Of a DNA stretch of 64,000 bases, positions 9,053 through 17,593 are shown in pieces. This DNA comes from Candidatus Hydrogenedentota bacterium (GTDB lineage: Bacteria; Hydrogenedentota; Hydrogenedentia; Hydrogenedentales; JAGMZX01), in the NCBI GenBank assembly GCA_029556545.1, contig JAKQEQ010000130.1, forward strand, positions 6,411-70,410. Direction: 5' to 3'. The notes beneath the pieces are model-generated. The model had not been told where the DNA came from. It saw only the letters and a program-made list of their open reading frames with translations, and did not search any database. Positions within the stretch are counted from its first letter, which is position 1, and each line of letters starts with the position of its first letter. The position numbers were made by a program, and so were the translations under genes.

Positions 9053-11935
9053 ATGGCGAAAACTGGAGTGGAGCGGCCCGTTGTCAGGCGCCTGTCGCGC
9101 GTGGTGGCGTGGTTACTACCGCCGTTGGCGCTGCTTTTTCTCGTGGTGGGAAACGTATTGGATTGGCGGCATGCGGACCGGCTGGCTGAAATGCTGGCGC
9201 GCACGGAGAGCAAGGAACAAGCGCATCGTCTTGGTATGTCGCTATCGGACTTGTTGCGCGGTTGTGCGAATGATCTCTCCCTCTTGGCGATGATCTGGCG
9301 CGTCCCTTTTGCGGAGCAGCGCACGGAGATATTTCACCGCGAAGCAACGGCCCTGATGACGCGAGAGCCCGTGTATCGCATGATTGCTTTCGTGGACGAT
9401 ACCGGCGTGATTCGCTTGAGCGTGCCGGTGGAGGAAAGCGCGTCCGTCATAGGGCTCAACGTCCGCACGCTGCCTAAGCGCGACGCGTGGCACCGACAAG
9501 CGCTGGAATCGGGCGCGCCCCTGTGTTCGGATGTCGTCACCCTGCAAACCGGAGAGAGAGCATTGCTGGTCTGGGTGGCCGCTCGCGAGGGCGGCGCTTC
9601 CGATCAACCGCCCGTCGGTTTGCTGGCCGGCGTGCTGACGTTGGACTCGCTGTTGGATCGCGTGGTCGCGCCGCCGCCTGACGACGACTACGAAGTATGG
9701 ATGACGTGCGGGGATCAGGTGGTGGTCAGTCCTCCGGAGGCGGATGAAGCCGGGCGTCGCGTGACGGCGGACTTGGCGGGGTCCGAGGATCTGACGGTGC
9801 TGGGACGCTCGTGGACGATTCGGACGGTGCCGAGGGCCGCGGCGGTTTTTGACCGCTTCTTCCAGTACAACCGCGCGCGGCTTCGACTGGACCTACTGGT
9901 CTCCATTCTCGTGTTCGCGCTGTTCACGATGGTGATCGTGGCTGTCGACCGACTGCGCCGGAGCCGCCGCGCGTTGCGCCTGAACGAGGAACGACTTTCC
10001 CTTGCCATCGCGGCGACACGCGACGCCATGTGGGAATGGGATATTCCCTCGGACGCGTATCGGTGTGATGGCCCGTGGTGTGACAAGCTGGGACTTGGGC
10101 ACGAGGAAGCCGTGAGGACATACGCTTTCTGGCGCAAGCTGGTCCACCCGGATGACCGAGCGCGGTTCGAGGCGACGCTTGAGGAGCACCTCCGGGGCGG
10201 CAGCGCGTTCTATGAGTGCGAGTATCGCCTGCTCGCGAACACGGCGGACCCGCTTTGGCTGCTTGACCACGGGAAAGTGGTCAATCGGGATGCAAGAGGC
10301 GCGCCGCTGCAAATGATGGGCGCGCACCGGGATATCACGGCGCGCAAGGAGGCGGATGCGGCGCTGCGCGCGAGCCGGGAACGCTATGCCTTGGCCATCC
10401 GCGCCGGCAAGGTGGGTGTCTGGGACTTTCGAATCGATACGGAGGAGTTCCACGCGGATGAACTGCGGGCGCTTCTCGGATACACGGAAGACGAATTGGG
10501 AACGCAGGTCGGTTCCTGGCTGGAACTAATGCCGGAGGAGGACCGTGAAGAGACCCAGCGGCTGGTCCGCGCGCATCTCGCCGGCCATATCCCGCGCTAT
10601 GAGTGTGAGCACCGCATCCGGCGAAAGAACGGATCAACGGCATGGTTCTTCTGTTCCGGGTCTGTCGTCGAGCGCGTCGACGGTAAACCGGCGCGTCTTA
10701 TGGGAACCAGCACGGACATCACCGACCTTAAGAACGCCGAGATCGCCCTGCGCGAGAGTGAAGGCTTGTATCGCCTCCTCGCCGAGAACAGCACCGATAT
10801 CATCACGCGCCATCTTCCCGACGGGACGTATCTGTACGTCTCGCCCGCCATCCGCAGGTTGACCGGAAATGAACCGGAGGAGTTGATTGGCCACACCGCC
10901 TTCGAGTACGTGCACCCGGACGACGTGCCGATTCTGAGAGAGGCAAGCCTTCGCGCGCTGGGGGGAGAAGGCAGCGCGGTGGCCACATACCGCAGGCGCC
11001 GGAAGGACGGCACGTACTACTGGGCCGAGAGCACCGGCGCCGTCGTACGGGACGCGGCCACGGGCGAGGTGAGCGATATCGTCGTCGTCACGCGGGACGT
11101 TACCGCGCGCATCGAGGCGGAACGGGCCGCGAAGGAACGGGAACAGCAGCTTATGCAGGCCGATAAGATGGCCTCGCTGGGCGTGCTTGTATCGGGCGTG
11201 GCGCACGAGATCAATAATCCGAACGCTTTCATCCTGAACAATCTCGATCTGCTCGAGTTGGTTTGGAACGGGGCCTTGCCCGTGCTCGATCGCTATCGCG
11301 AGGAACACGGCGCATTTTCCCTCGCCGGACTGGATTACGCGCGCCTGCGTGAGCGCATGCCGCTGCTATTGGCCGGCATGCGCGACGGCGCGCGCCGGAT
11401 CAAGCTGATCGTCGAGGAATTGCGCGGCTTTGCGCGCCAGGAGCCGGACGGCATCATCGAGTCGGTGAACCTCAACCACGTCATCAATTCGGCGACGATG
11501 CTGCTCGCGAACATGCTCAGCAAGGCGACGGACCATTTTGTGTTCACGCCCGAGGAGAACCTCCCGCCGGTCCACGGCAGTTTTCGTCGGCTCGAACAAG
11601 TGGTTATCAACTTGCTGCAGAACGCCTGTCAAGCCCTCACCAGCCGCGATCAGCACCTTCACGTCAGCACACAGTACCGTCCCGGCACGCGCGTCGTGCG
11701 GCTCGTCGTCGAAGACGGCGGCGTGGGGATTCCGGCGGAAGCCATGCCGCGCATCACCGATCCGTTCTTCACGACCAAGCGCGACGCCGGCGGGACGGGT
11801 CTCGGCCTCTCGATTAGCGCCACCATTATCCGGGAGCACGGCGGAGTGCTCCGCTTTGACTCGCAGACCGGCCACGGCGCGGTCGCTACCGTCATCCTGC
11901 CTGCCGGTCACGCTGCAACGGGAGACGTTACGTGA
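9053..11935 (+). CDS. Membrane sensor histidine kinase with three PAS domains
   Basis: A 960-residue sensor. Membrane segments at about residues 17-34 and 283-303 bracket an extracytoplasmic sensing region of some 250 residues. Three PAS/PAC units follow (about 318-445, 446-571 and 572-700), each ending in a DIT or DVT motif. The dimerisation box GVAHEINNPN carries the phospho-acceptor His718. The ATPase domain has an N box NLLQNACQAL (about 855), a G1 box DGGVGIP (about 890) and a G2 box GGTGLGLS (about 915). The HEINNPN box is typical of NtrB-like kinases. The stop overlaps the regulator start (GTGA), so the two form a cognate pair. The divergent export operon is the likeliest local target. 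Confidence 0.92.
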   Translation: MAKTGVERPVVRRLSRVVAWLLPPLALLFLVVGNVLDWRHADRLAEMLARTESKEQAHRLGMSLSDLLRGCANDLSLLAMIWRVPFAEQRTEIFHREATALMTREPVYRMIAFVDDTGVIRLSVPVEESASVIGLNVRTLPKRDAWHRQALESGAPLCSDVVTLQTGERALLVWVAAREGGASDQPPVGLLAGVLTLDSLLDRVVAPPPDDDYEVWMTCGDQVVVSPPEADEAGRRVTADLAGSEDLTVLGRSWTIRTVPRAAAVFDRFFQYNRARLRLDLLVSILVFALFTMVIVAVDRLRRSRRALRLNEERLSLAIAATRDAMWEWDIPSDAYRCDGPWCDKLGLGHEEAVRTYAFWRKLVHPDDRARFEATLEEHLRGGSAFYECEYRLLANTADPLWLLDHGKVVNRDARGAPLQMMGAHRDITARKEADAALRASRERYALAIRAGKVGVWDFRIDTEEFHADELRALLGYTEDELGTQVGSWLELMPEEDREETQRLVRAHLAGHIPRYECEHRIRRKNGSTAWFFCSGSVVERVDGKPARLMGTSTDITDLKNAEIALRESEGLYRLLAENSTDIITRHLPDGTYLYVSPAIRRLTGNEPEELIGHTAFEYVHPDDVPILREASLRALGGEGSAVATYRRRRKDGTYYWAESTGAVVRDAATGEVSDIVVVTRDVTARIEAERAAKEREQQLMQADKMASLGVLVSGVAHEINNPNAFILNNLDLLELVWNGALPVLDRYREEHGAFSLAGLDYARLRERMPLLLAGMRDGARRIKLIVEELRGFARQEPDGIIESVNLNHVINSATMLLANMLSKATDHFVFTPEENLPPVHGSFRRLEQVVINLLQNACQALTSRDQHLHVSTQYRPGTRVVRLVVEDGGVGIPAEAMPRITDPFFTTKRDAGGTGLGLSISATIIREHGGVLRFDSQTGHGAVATVILPAGHAATGDVT

Positions 11936-13347
11936 GCGCCCGAGGACCTACCCCGCTGCCCGTATTGCTCGTCGATGACGAGGTCCATGTTCTCGAAGGC
12001 GTCGAAACCATACTTAATGTCGGCGGCGTCCATGACGTGGTCCGCTGTCAGGATAGTCGCCAAGTGTTGCACCTTCTGGGCACGCGCGAGATCGGCGTTA
12101 TCCTGCTCGATCTCTGGATGCCGCACGTCTCCGGCGAAGAATTATTGCCCCGAATCACCGAGAAGTATCCCGATGTGCCCGTCGTGGTCATAACCGGCGC
12201 CAATGAAGTCGACACGGCCGTACGCTGCATCCGCCAGGGCGCGTTTGACTACCTTGTCAAGCCCGTCGAGAGCGGACGCATCCTCGCCGTGGTTCGGTGC
12301 GCCCTCGAAATGCGCGAACTGCGCCGCGACTACGCGCTGGTAACCCAGCGGCTGATCTCCGACCGGCTTGATCGCCCCGAGGCCTTCACCGATATCGTAA
12401 CCCAGAACGAGCGGATGTTCGGGATTTTCCAATATATCGAGACCGTCGCTGGAACCTCGAAGCCCGTTCTTATCACCGGCGAGACCGGGACCGGCAAGGA
12501 ACTCATGGCCCGCGCGCTCCACGCGCTCAGCGGGCTGTCGGGATCGTTCGTGGCCGTCAACGTGGCCGGCGTGGACGACGCGGTTTTCTCGGACACCTTG
12601 TTCGGGCACGTGCGCGGCGCGTATACCGGCGCGGAAGGCATGCGCGCGGGGCTCATCGAGCGCGCGGCCGGCGGCACGCTGTTCCTCGACGAGATTGGCG
12701 ACCTGAGCCCGGCCTCACAACTCAAACTGCTGCGGCTCATCGAGCACCACGAGTATTATCCGCTCGGCGTGGATATGCCGCGCCAGAGCGACGCCCGCAT
12801 CGTCTGCGCAACCAACCGATCGCCCGAGGAACTGCGCACGCGCGACACCTTCCGGCGGGACCTCTATTACCGACTCCGGACCCATCATATTCATATCCCG
12901 CCCCTGCGCGAACGCCGCGACGACCTGCCGGTTCTGGTGGAACACTTTCTGGCGAAGGCGGCGGAAGCGCTCGATAAGAAGAAGCCCACGGCGCCCCCCG
13001 AATTGCATGCGCTGCTGCGCCTGCACGACTTTCCCGGCAACGTCCGGGAACTCGAAGCGCTCGTATTTGAGGCGGTCTCCCACCACAAGTCCCATGTACT
13101 TTCCCTCGATGTTTTCCGCGGGTATCTCCACGCCGACGCTTCGAAGACGCCAACGGCCGCCGAGTCCGAAGGGGTCGGCGCGGCGAGCGACGTCAGTTTT
13201 GGCGAGCGGCTTCCCACGATCCAGGAAATGACGGACCTGCTCATCCTCGAGGCAGTGCGTCGCGCCGGCGGCAATCAACGCATTGCGGCTTCCATGCTGG
13301 GTATTTCGAGGACAACCCTTAATCAGCGGTTGAAGCCACTGAGGTAG
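11932..13347 (+). CDS. NtrC-family sigma-54 response regulator
   Basis: A 471-residue regulator with three domains: a receiver (residues 10-125, acidic pair D15-D16, phospho-acceptor D60 in LLDLWMP), a sigma-54 AAA+ domain (about 148-380: Walker A GETGTGKE, sigma-54 contact loop GAYTGA, Walker B LFLDEIGDL), and a Fis-type helix-turn-helix at the C-terminus (NQRIAASMLGISRTTLNQRL). The start is GTG at 11932, overlapping the kinase stop. GAYTGA differs from the common GAFTGA by the Tyr variant, which occurs in active family members. The last 29 bases overlap the convergent GDPD gene. Confidence 0.93.
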   Translation: MSARGPTPLPVLLVDDEVHVLEGVETILNVGGVHDVVRCQDSRQVLHLLGTREIGVILLDLWMPHVSGEELLPRITEKYPDVPVVVITGANEVDTAVRCIRQGAFDYLVKPVESGRILAVVRCALEMRELRRDYALVTQRLISDRLDRPEAFTDIVTQNERMFGIFQYIETVAGTSKPVLITGETGTGKELMARALHALSGLSGSFVAVNVAGVDDAVFSDTLFGHVRGAYTGAEGMRAGLIERAAGGTLFLDEIGDLSPASQLKLLRLIEHHEYYPLGVDMPRQSDARIVCATNRSPEELRTRDTFRRDLYYRLRTHHIHIPPLRERRDDLPVLVEHFLAKAAEALDKKKPTAPPELHALLRLHDFPGNVRELEALVFEAVSHHKSHVLSLDVFRGYLHADASKTPTAAESEGVGAASDVSFGERLPTIQEMTDLLILEAVRRAGGNQRIAASMLGISRTTLNQRLKPLR

Positions 13348-14275
13348 GGGGCGCCGGGCGACATGCCGCGGGGGTGATCGCCGTGATTTCGGTCGCAACA
13401 TGTTCACGGAAGGCGGGCTCATACACGCTGTCTATCTGCAAGCCGTCCACGCCGTACTCGATCATGCGGGCCACGTCCCGGTTGCCGTTCTCCTCCCAGT
13501 CGCCGACGCGAAGGTAATGGAAGATGTTGATACTGACAATCACTTTGAGACCGAGCGCCTGAAAGCCTCGAACGGTGGGCGCGTCAAAAGCAACGGCGTG
13601 GCCGAAGATGAAGAGATGCCGGCCTGGGGCGTTCCGAATGTGGTCGCTCGCTCGCGCTTCCTCCAGGGACGGTTTCCAGGAAACACGGGCGCGATCCGCG
13701 AACCGTTTCGTAATCGCATGCTTCCCGATGAAGAAGGCGTTTTCCATCAACCCGTGCCTGATCATGGGCTGCTCGATACTCTTCGCGAATGCCTCTTCCG
13801 CCTCGGGCGGCCACTCCTTGATATCCGGCATGAGGCCGATGCGGCCTTCACAACGCGCACAGAACGTGGCGAAGTCCGGGACCGTCTTGACCGGCGCCAG
13901 CGCGCGCAGCTCGGCCAAGGTCAGTTCACTCACCAGCCGCGAGAGACCGGCGGCGCGGCGCAGGCTGTTGTCGTGCAGGCACACGGCGTGCCCGTCCTTC
14001 GTGCTGCGCAGGTCCACCTCGATGTGGGTATAGCCGCGGCGGATGGTTTCTTCGAGCGACGCGAGGCTATTCTCGGGGATTGTGTCCGTGACCACGCCCC
14101 GGTGCGCAATAAGAATACGGCCCCTCACGTCCATTCTCTCGACGGCGTCGTCACAATAGCCGACGGTTCCGAACAGGAAACACAAAGCGCCGACGGATAA
14201 CCATAATGGTGATATACCTGTCAGCGCACAGCGATTTTCGCGACTTATGCCGCAAGTCTCTCGTTGTCGCGCCAT
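13319..14275 (-). CDS. Exported glycerophosphodiester phosphodiesterase
   Basis: A 318-residue GDPD-family enzyme, hydrolysing glycerophosphodiesters to sn-glycerol 3-phosphate and an alcohol. Family motifs are present in order: AHRG with PENS (metal and catalytic His), EVDLRSTKDG, and CLHD (second catalytic His). A hydrophobic stretch after the start (SPLWLSVGALCFLFGTVGYC) suggests a signal peptide, so it probably acts in the periplasm. I chose ATG 14275; longer in-frame starts run into the upstream gene. It lies 64 bases downstream of the fucose-isomerase-like gene on the same strand and may be cotranscribed. Its 3' end overlaps the NtrC-type gene by 29 bp, tail to tail. Confidence 0.88.
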   Translation of the reverse strand: MARQRETCGISRENRCALTGISPLWLSVGALCFLFGTVGYCDDAVERMDVRGRILIAHRGVVTDTIPENSLASLEETIRRGYTHIEVDLRSTKDGHAVCLHDNSLRRAAGLSRLVSELTLAELRALAPVKTVPDFATFCARCEGRIGLMPDIKEWPPEAEEAFAKSIEQPMIRHGLMENAFFIGKHAITKRFADRARVSWKPSLEEARASDHIRNAPGRHLFIFGHAVAFDAPTVRGFQALGLKVIVSINIFHYLRVGDWEENGNRDVARMIEYGVDGLQIDSVYEPAFREHVATEITAITPAACRPAPPTSVASTAD

Positions 14276-14339
14276 GAGTCTTCCGCACCCTTGCGCGCAG
14301 TCGGAACGCCTCGCGCCAAGACGCCGAGTCCGCCAGAGA

Positions 14340-15932
14340 TCAGGCCAACTTCCTCGCCGCCTCGCCCGCGATACGTGTCTTGATCCCGAGGTTGAGGCAC
14401 GTCGCCGCGAGTTCCTGCAGGATGTCGCCGTAACCGACCACAATGTGGTTCGACATGTGCGTGGCCATGAGCTGGTTGCGGTCGTAACCCGGGATGTGCA
14501 CGTTGGCGATGGGCCATACCGGGGTGGTCTTGTCGAGTCGATCCCGCACCTCGGGCGCGGGCAGTTCGAGCACCTCGCCGACGCCGCAGTCCATGCCCAT
14601 CTCGCCGTACTGCTCGTAGCAGCGCGCCCACGTGATAACGCCGGGCTTCGATACGCCCGAACAGGTGCCGCCGCCCAGCGGGAAGTACATGGCCGGCTGC
14701 CGGTACACGTGCGTCTTTTTCCAGCCGCCGAAATGGGCCGGCGGCGCGCCGCCGCTGATCAGGAGCACCCAGACGAACTTGCCGTCGTACTCGCGGCCCC
14801 AGCGCACGTCGTGGAGCGTCGTTTCGGTTGGCATACCCTTGCGTTCGTAGATTTCGTTCATGAGAAATTGCGGGATACCCGCGCCGAGGTCGCCTTCGTT
14901 GAAATGCGGGATGGCCTTGCCTTGCTTGACGATGGCGCCCGTTTCCGGGCTCTTGATCGGCGGCCGGTCCGCGTTGTTGAGCATGCCCTCGACCAGGTCC
15001 GACGCTGGACAACAGCGTACGAGGCCCAACTGGTACGGAATCCCGATGGCGCTCAGGCCGAACCGCTCGACGAGCCGCCCCGCCGCCGCGTACATCTTCA
15101 TCTGCGACATGACTTGACCGTGTACGAGTTCCTTGAAGCCGTCAGCGCCCCAGTGGAAGTTGCACCCTCTTCGCACGAGCCAGTTCAGATGTCGCTGCGC
15201 CTCCGCGTCGCTGACGAGGTTCATTTCGGCCAAGAGGTCCGACTGGTTCAGATACTCGATGGGCATACCCGCCGCGCCGACCAGCGCGGGGTCCATGACC
15301 GCATTGAGCATGCCCATGCAGCCGGGATCGAACTGCCCCATGATGCGGCGATGCTTCCGAATGTCCGCCGCGAGTTCCGCGCCGAAACGTCTTGCCGCCG
15401 TCGAGAGTCGCAGACCCGCCGCGTCGTATACGTGCGAGGTGTCGTGCGCGATGCGTCCCGTCCGCACCCACTCGCCGAGCCGCGCCATGAAATAATCGTC
15501 TTTCGTGAAAGCGTCTGACCAGAGGCGCGCGTGCTTGACGTGCAACCGGTCCAGCGATCCCGAATGATTGAGCAGTGCCACCAGGCCCGGCCACGTACCA
15601 TCGAAGTTCGCGAGCAGCAGAATGGGACCCTTGTGTGTCTGGAGCGGGCCGCACACGTGGTGCGAATAGGCCCAGCAACTCAAGACGACGACAACCGGCG
15701 CATTCGGTTCAATCTTCGATAAAATCGCCGCACCCTCGCTCTGGCGCGTGATGAAACCATGCTTCTTCTTCGGGTCGTACTTCGTCAGCGTTTCCGTCTT
15801 GATTCCGAGCTTGCGGAACGCCTTCGTTACCTCTTTCAGCGTCAGTTCCTGCATGGGCCAGCACTCGACGCACGCCGTGTCGCGAAAATCGCCGTTCGAG
15901 ACCAGATACACCTTGTCCATACCCTTCGCCAT
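14340..15932 (-). CDS. L-fucose isomerase-like protein
   Basis: A 530-residue protein that I recognise as the fucose/arabinose isomerase-like group by the pattern VYLVSNGDFRDTACVECWP at the start and HIVVGYGDILQELAATC near the end. These proteins interconvert aldoses and ketoses, but the catalytic metal ligands could not be confirmed by eye, so the substrate is unassigned. The start at ATG 15932 has a strong GGAAGGGAG ten bases upstream; a longer frame to 16004 lacks one. No signal peptide is seen, so it is cytoplasmic. Neighbours are a divergent DUF4432 sugar epimerase-like gene and a downstream GDPD, consistent with sugar catabolism. Confidence 0.65.
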   Translation of the reverse strand: MAKGMDKVYLVSNGDFRDTACVECWPMQELTLKEVTKAFRKLGIKTETLTKYDPKKKHGFITRQSEGAAILSKIEPNAPVVVVLSCWAYSHHVCGPLQTHKGPILLLANFDGTWPGLVALLNHSGSLDRLHVKHARLWSDAFTKDDYFMARLGEWVRTGRIAHDTSHVYDAAGLRLSTAARRFGAELAADIRKHRRIMGQFDPGCMGMLNAVMDPALVGAAGMPIEYLNQSDLLAEMNLVSDAEAQRHLNWLVRRGCNFHWGADGFKELVHGQVMSQMKMYAAAGRLVERFGLSAIGIPYQLGLVRCCPASDLVEGMLNNADRPPIKSPETGAIVKQGKAIPHFNEGDLGAGIPQFLMNEIYERKGMPTETTLHDVRWGREYDGKFVWVLLISGGAPPAHFGGWKKTHVYRQPAMYFPLGGGTCSGVSKPGVITWARCYEQYGEMGMDCGVGEVLELPAPEVRDRLDKTTPVWPIANVHIPGYDRNQLMATHMSNHIVVGYGDILQELAATCLNLGIKTRIAGEAARKLA

Positions 15933-16102
15933 GACCGCTACTCCCTTCCGTCTTGCGGCGCCGTCCGCGGACGACGCGGCTAATTCGTTCGAACAACCCC
16001 GCAAGCATAAATCGGGACATGACGGAAATCAAAGGACGTTCTGCTTCAACTCCCGTGGCATACCTCTTCAGAGCATGGTCCAGGGTGGGCCGCTCGCGCC
16101 GC

Positions 16103-16131
16103 TTGCGGTGTGTGAACGCGCGTCGTATTGT
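16103..16131 (+). promoter_or_regulatory. Candidate promoter of the DUF4432 gene
   Basis: TTGCGG (16103-16108) and TATTGT (16126-16131) are 17 bases apart and lie 57 bases upstream of the DUF4432 ATG. Matches are 4 of 6 in each hexamer. Confidence 0.35.
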
Positions 16132-16187
16132 ATGCTTGTAACGGGTGCGGGCGGGGCGAACTCGCCGCGACCAACGGAGGAAGCACG

Positions 16188-17315
16188 ATGGAACTCTTCG
16201 GCAAGCGCTATTCCGTGGCGGACCTGCGCCGCCGCGTCGGGAACATGGACCAGATTGCGGGCATCCGCGTGGTGCAACTCGACGACGGCAATGAGCGGCC
16301 CGCGCGCGCGGCATTGATCCATACGGGCGGCGGTCTGGAATTGACTGTGCTCCTCGATCGCGCGCTCGATATCGCGGCGGCGTCGTATCAGGGCAAGGCG
16401 ATGGGCTGGCGCTCGACAACGGGCGACGCGGCCCCGCAGTACTTCGAGCCGGAGGGCATTCGCTGGCTGCGGAGTTACTTCGGCGGCTTGGTGGCCACGT
16501 GCGGGCTGATCAACGTCGGCGCGCCCGCGCCGGGATTGCGCTCGGCGCTCACGGGCGAGGGACTGCACGGGCGCATCGGCAACACGCCCGCGCGCAACGT
16601 GAGCATCGTCCAGGAATGGCGCGGCGATGACTACGTGCTCGAGGTCACGGGCACGATGCGGGAGACGGTCGTCTTCGGTGAGAACCTCACCTTGACCCGC
16701 ACGGTCGCGACGAAACTGGGCGAGAAGCGGTTCTGGATTCGCGACGTGCTCACGAACGACGGGTTCAAGCCCACGCCGTTCATGCTGCTCTATCACTGCA
16801 ACATCGGCTGGCCCGCCGTGGACAAGGGATCGGAATTGATGTCGCCGAGCCGCGTTGTCGCGCCGCGCGACTCCGTCGCCCACGACGGGAAAGAGCAGTG
16901 GTTCAAGATGGACGGCCCGACCCACGGCTACGCCGAGAAATGCTACTACCACGACATGGTCCCCGCGCGCGAAGGTTCGGTCACAGCCGCCATTGTGAAC
17001 GACGGCTTCGATCGCGGCGCGGGGTTCGGCGTGTACGTGAAATACCGCAAGGACGAACTGCCGCGCTTCGTCCAGTGGAAGCAGATGGGCGAGCAGGATT
17101 ACGTCTGCGGTCTCGAACCGGCGACCTGCGGCGTCGAGGGCAAGCACATCGACCGCGAATTGAGCCTGCTCCACGAGTTGCAGGCGGGCGAGCGCCGCGA
17201 GTTCCACCTCGAATTCGGCGCGATTACCGAAGCCGCCGAGGTCAAGAAGCTCCGCGCCGCCCGCGCAAAGACCAAGACGAAGATCGTGGACAGCTACAAG
17301 CAGTTCGTGCGGTAA
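16188..17315 (+). CDS. DUF4432 family aldose-epimerase-like protein
   Basis: A 375-residue protein of the DUF4432 group within the galactose mutarotase-like beta-sandwich superfamily. Typical strings are TVLLDRALDIAAASYQGKAM, LLYHCNIGWP and EPATCGVEGK. Family members bind the sugar ring and are thought to interconvert anomers; the exact substrate is unknown. ATG 16188 is preceded by GGAGGAAG. A Lys-rich tail (AKTKTKIVDSYKQF) ends the protein. No signal peptide, so cytoplasmic. It is divergent from the fucose-isomerase-like gene, suggesting joint control of one sugar pathway. The gap after it carries 9-bp tandem repeats. Confidence 0.82.
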   Translation: MELFGKRYSVADLRRRVGNMDQIAGIRVVQLDDGNERPARAALIHTGGGLELTVLLDRALDIAAASYQGKAMGWRSTTGDAAPQYFEPEGIRWLRSYFGGLVATCGLINVGAPAPGLRSALTGEGLHGRIGNTPARNVSIVQEWRGDDYVLEVTGTMRETVVFGENLTLTRTVATKLGEKRFWIRDVLTNDGFKPTPFMLLYHCNIGWPAVDKGSELMSPSRVVAPRDSVAHDGKEQWFKMDGPTHGYAEKCYYHDMVPAREGSVTAAIVNDGFDRGAGFGVYVKYRKDELPRFVQWKQMGEQDYVCGLEPATCGVEGKHIDRELSLLHELQAGERREFHLEFGAITEAAEVKKLRAARAKTKTKIVDSYKQFVR

Positions 17316-17400
17316 CGCGGGCCCCAGGAAGGGACGGAAACGACGTAAGCGACTCAAGAGGACACTGCCTCATTGACGAACATGATCCTGAGGACGTCTC

Positions 17401-17427
17401 GTCCCATAGGTCCCATTGGTCGCATGT
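17401..17427 (+). repeat. Three 9-bp tandem units, GTCCCATNG type
   Basis: GTCCCATAG, GTCCCATTG and GTCGCATGT follow one another in the gap after the DUF4432 gene. They share the GTC start and 9-bp spacing seen at other gene borders in this window. Confidence 0.7.
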
Positions 17428-17546
17428 CCTCCACGCGATCGTAGGAGCAGGCGTCGATTCGCCCCGCGAGGTATGCTTCTCGCCGTTTTCGCGCCTCTTC
17501 CGCCCAGATACGGTTCACGTCTGGGGGCGGGGCCGTGGCCGCATTG

Positions 17547-17573
17547 GTCCTTTGGGTCCCTTTGGTCCCTTCT
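17547..17573 (+). repeat. Three 9-bp tandem units, GTCCCTTTG type
   Basis: GTCCTTTGG, GTCCCTTTG and GTCCCTTCT lie 21 bases beyond the stop of the minus-strand phosphodiesterase gene. The same units occur on the minus strand inside the GH28 gene near 42200. Confidence 0.75.
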
Positions 17574-17593
17574 CTGCCTTCCGGCGCGACCCG

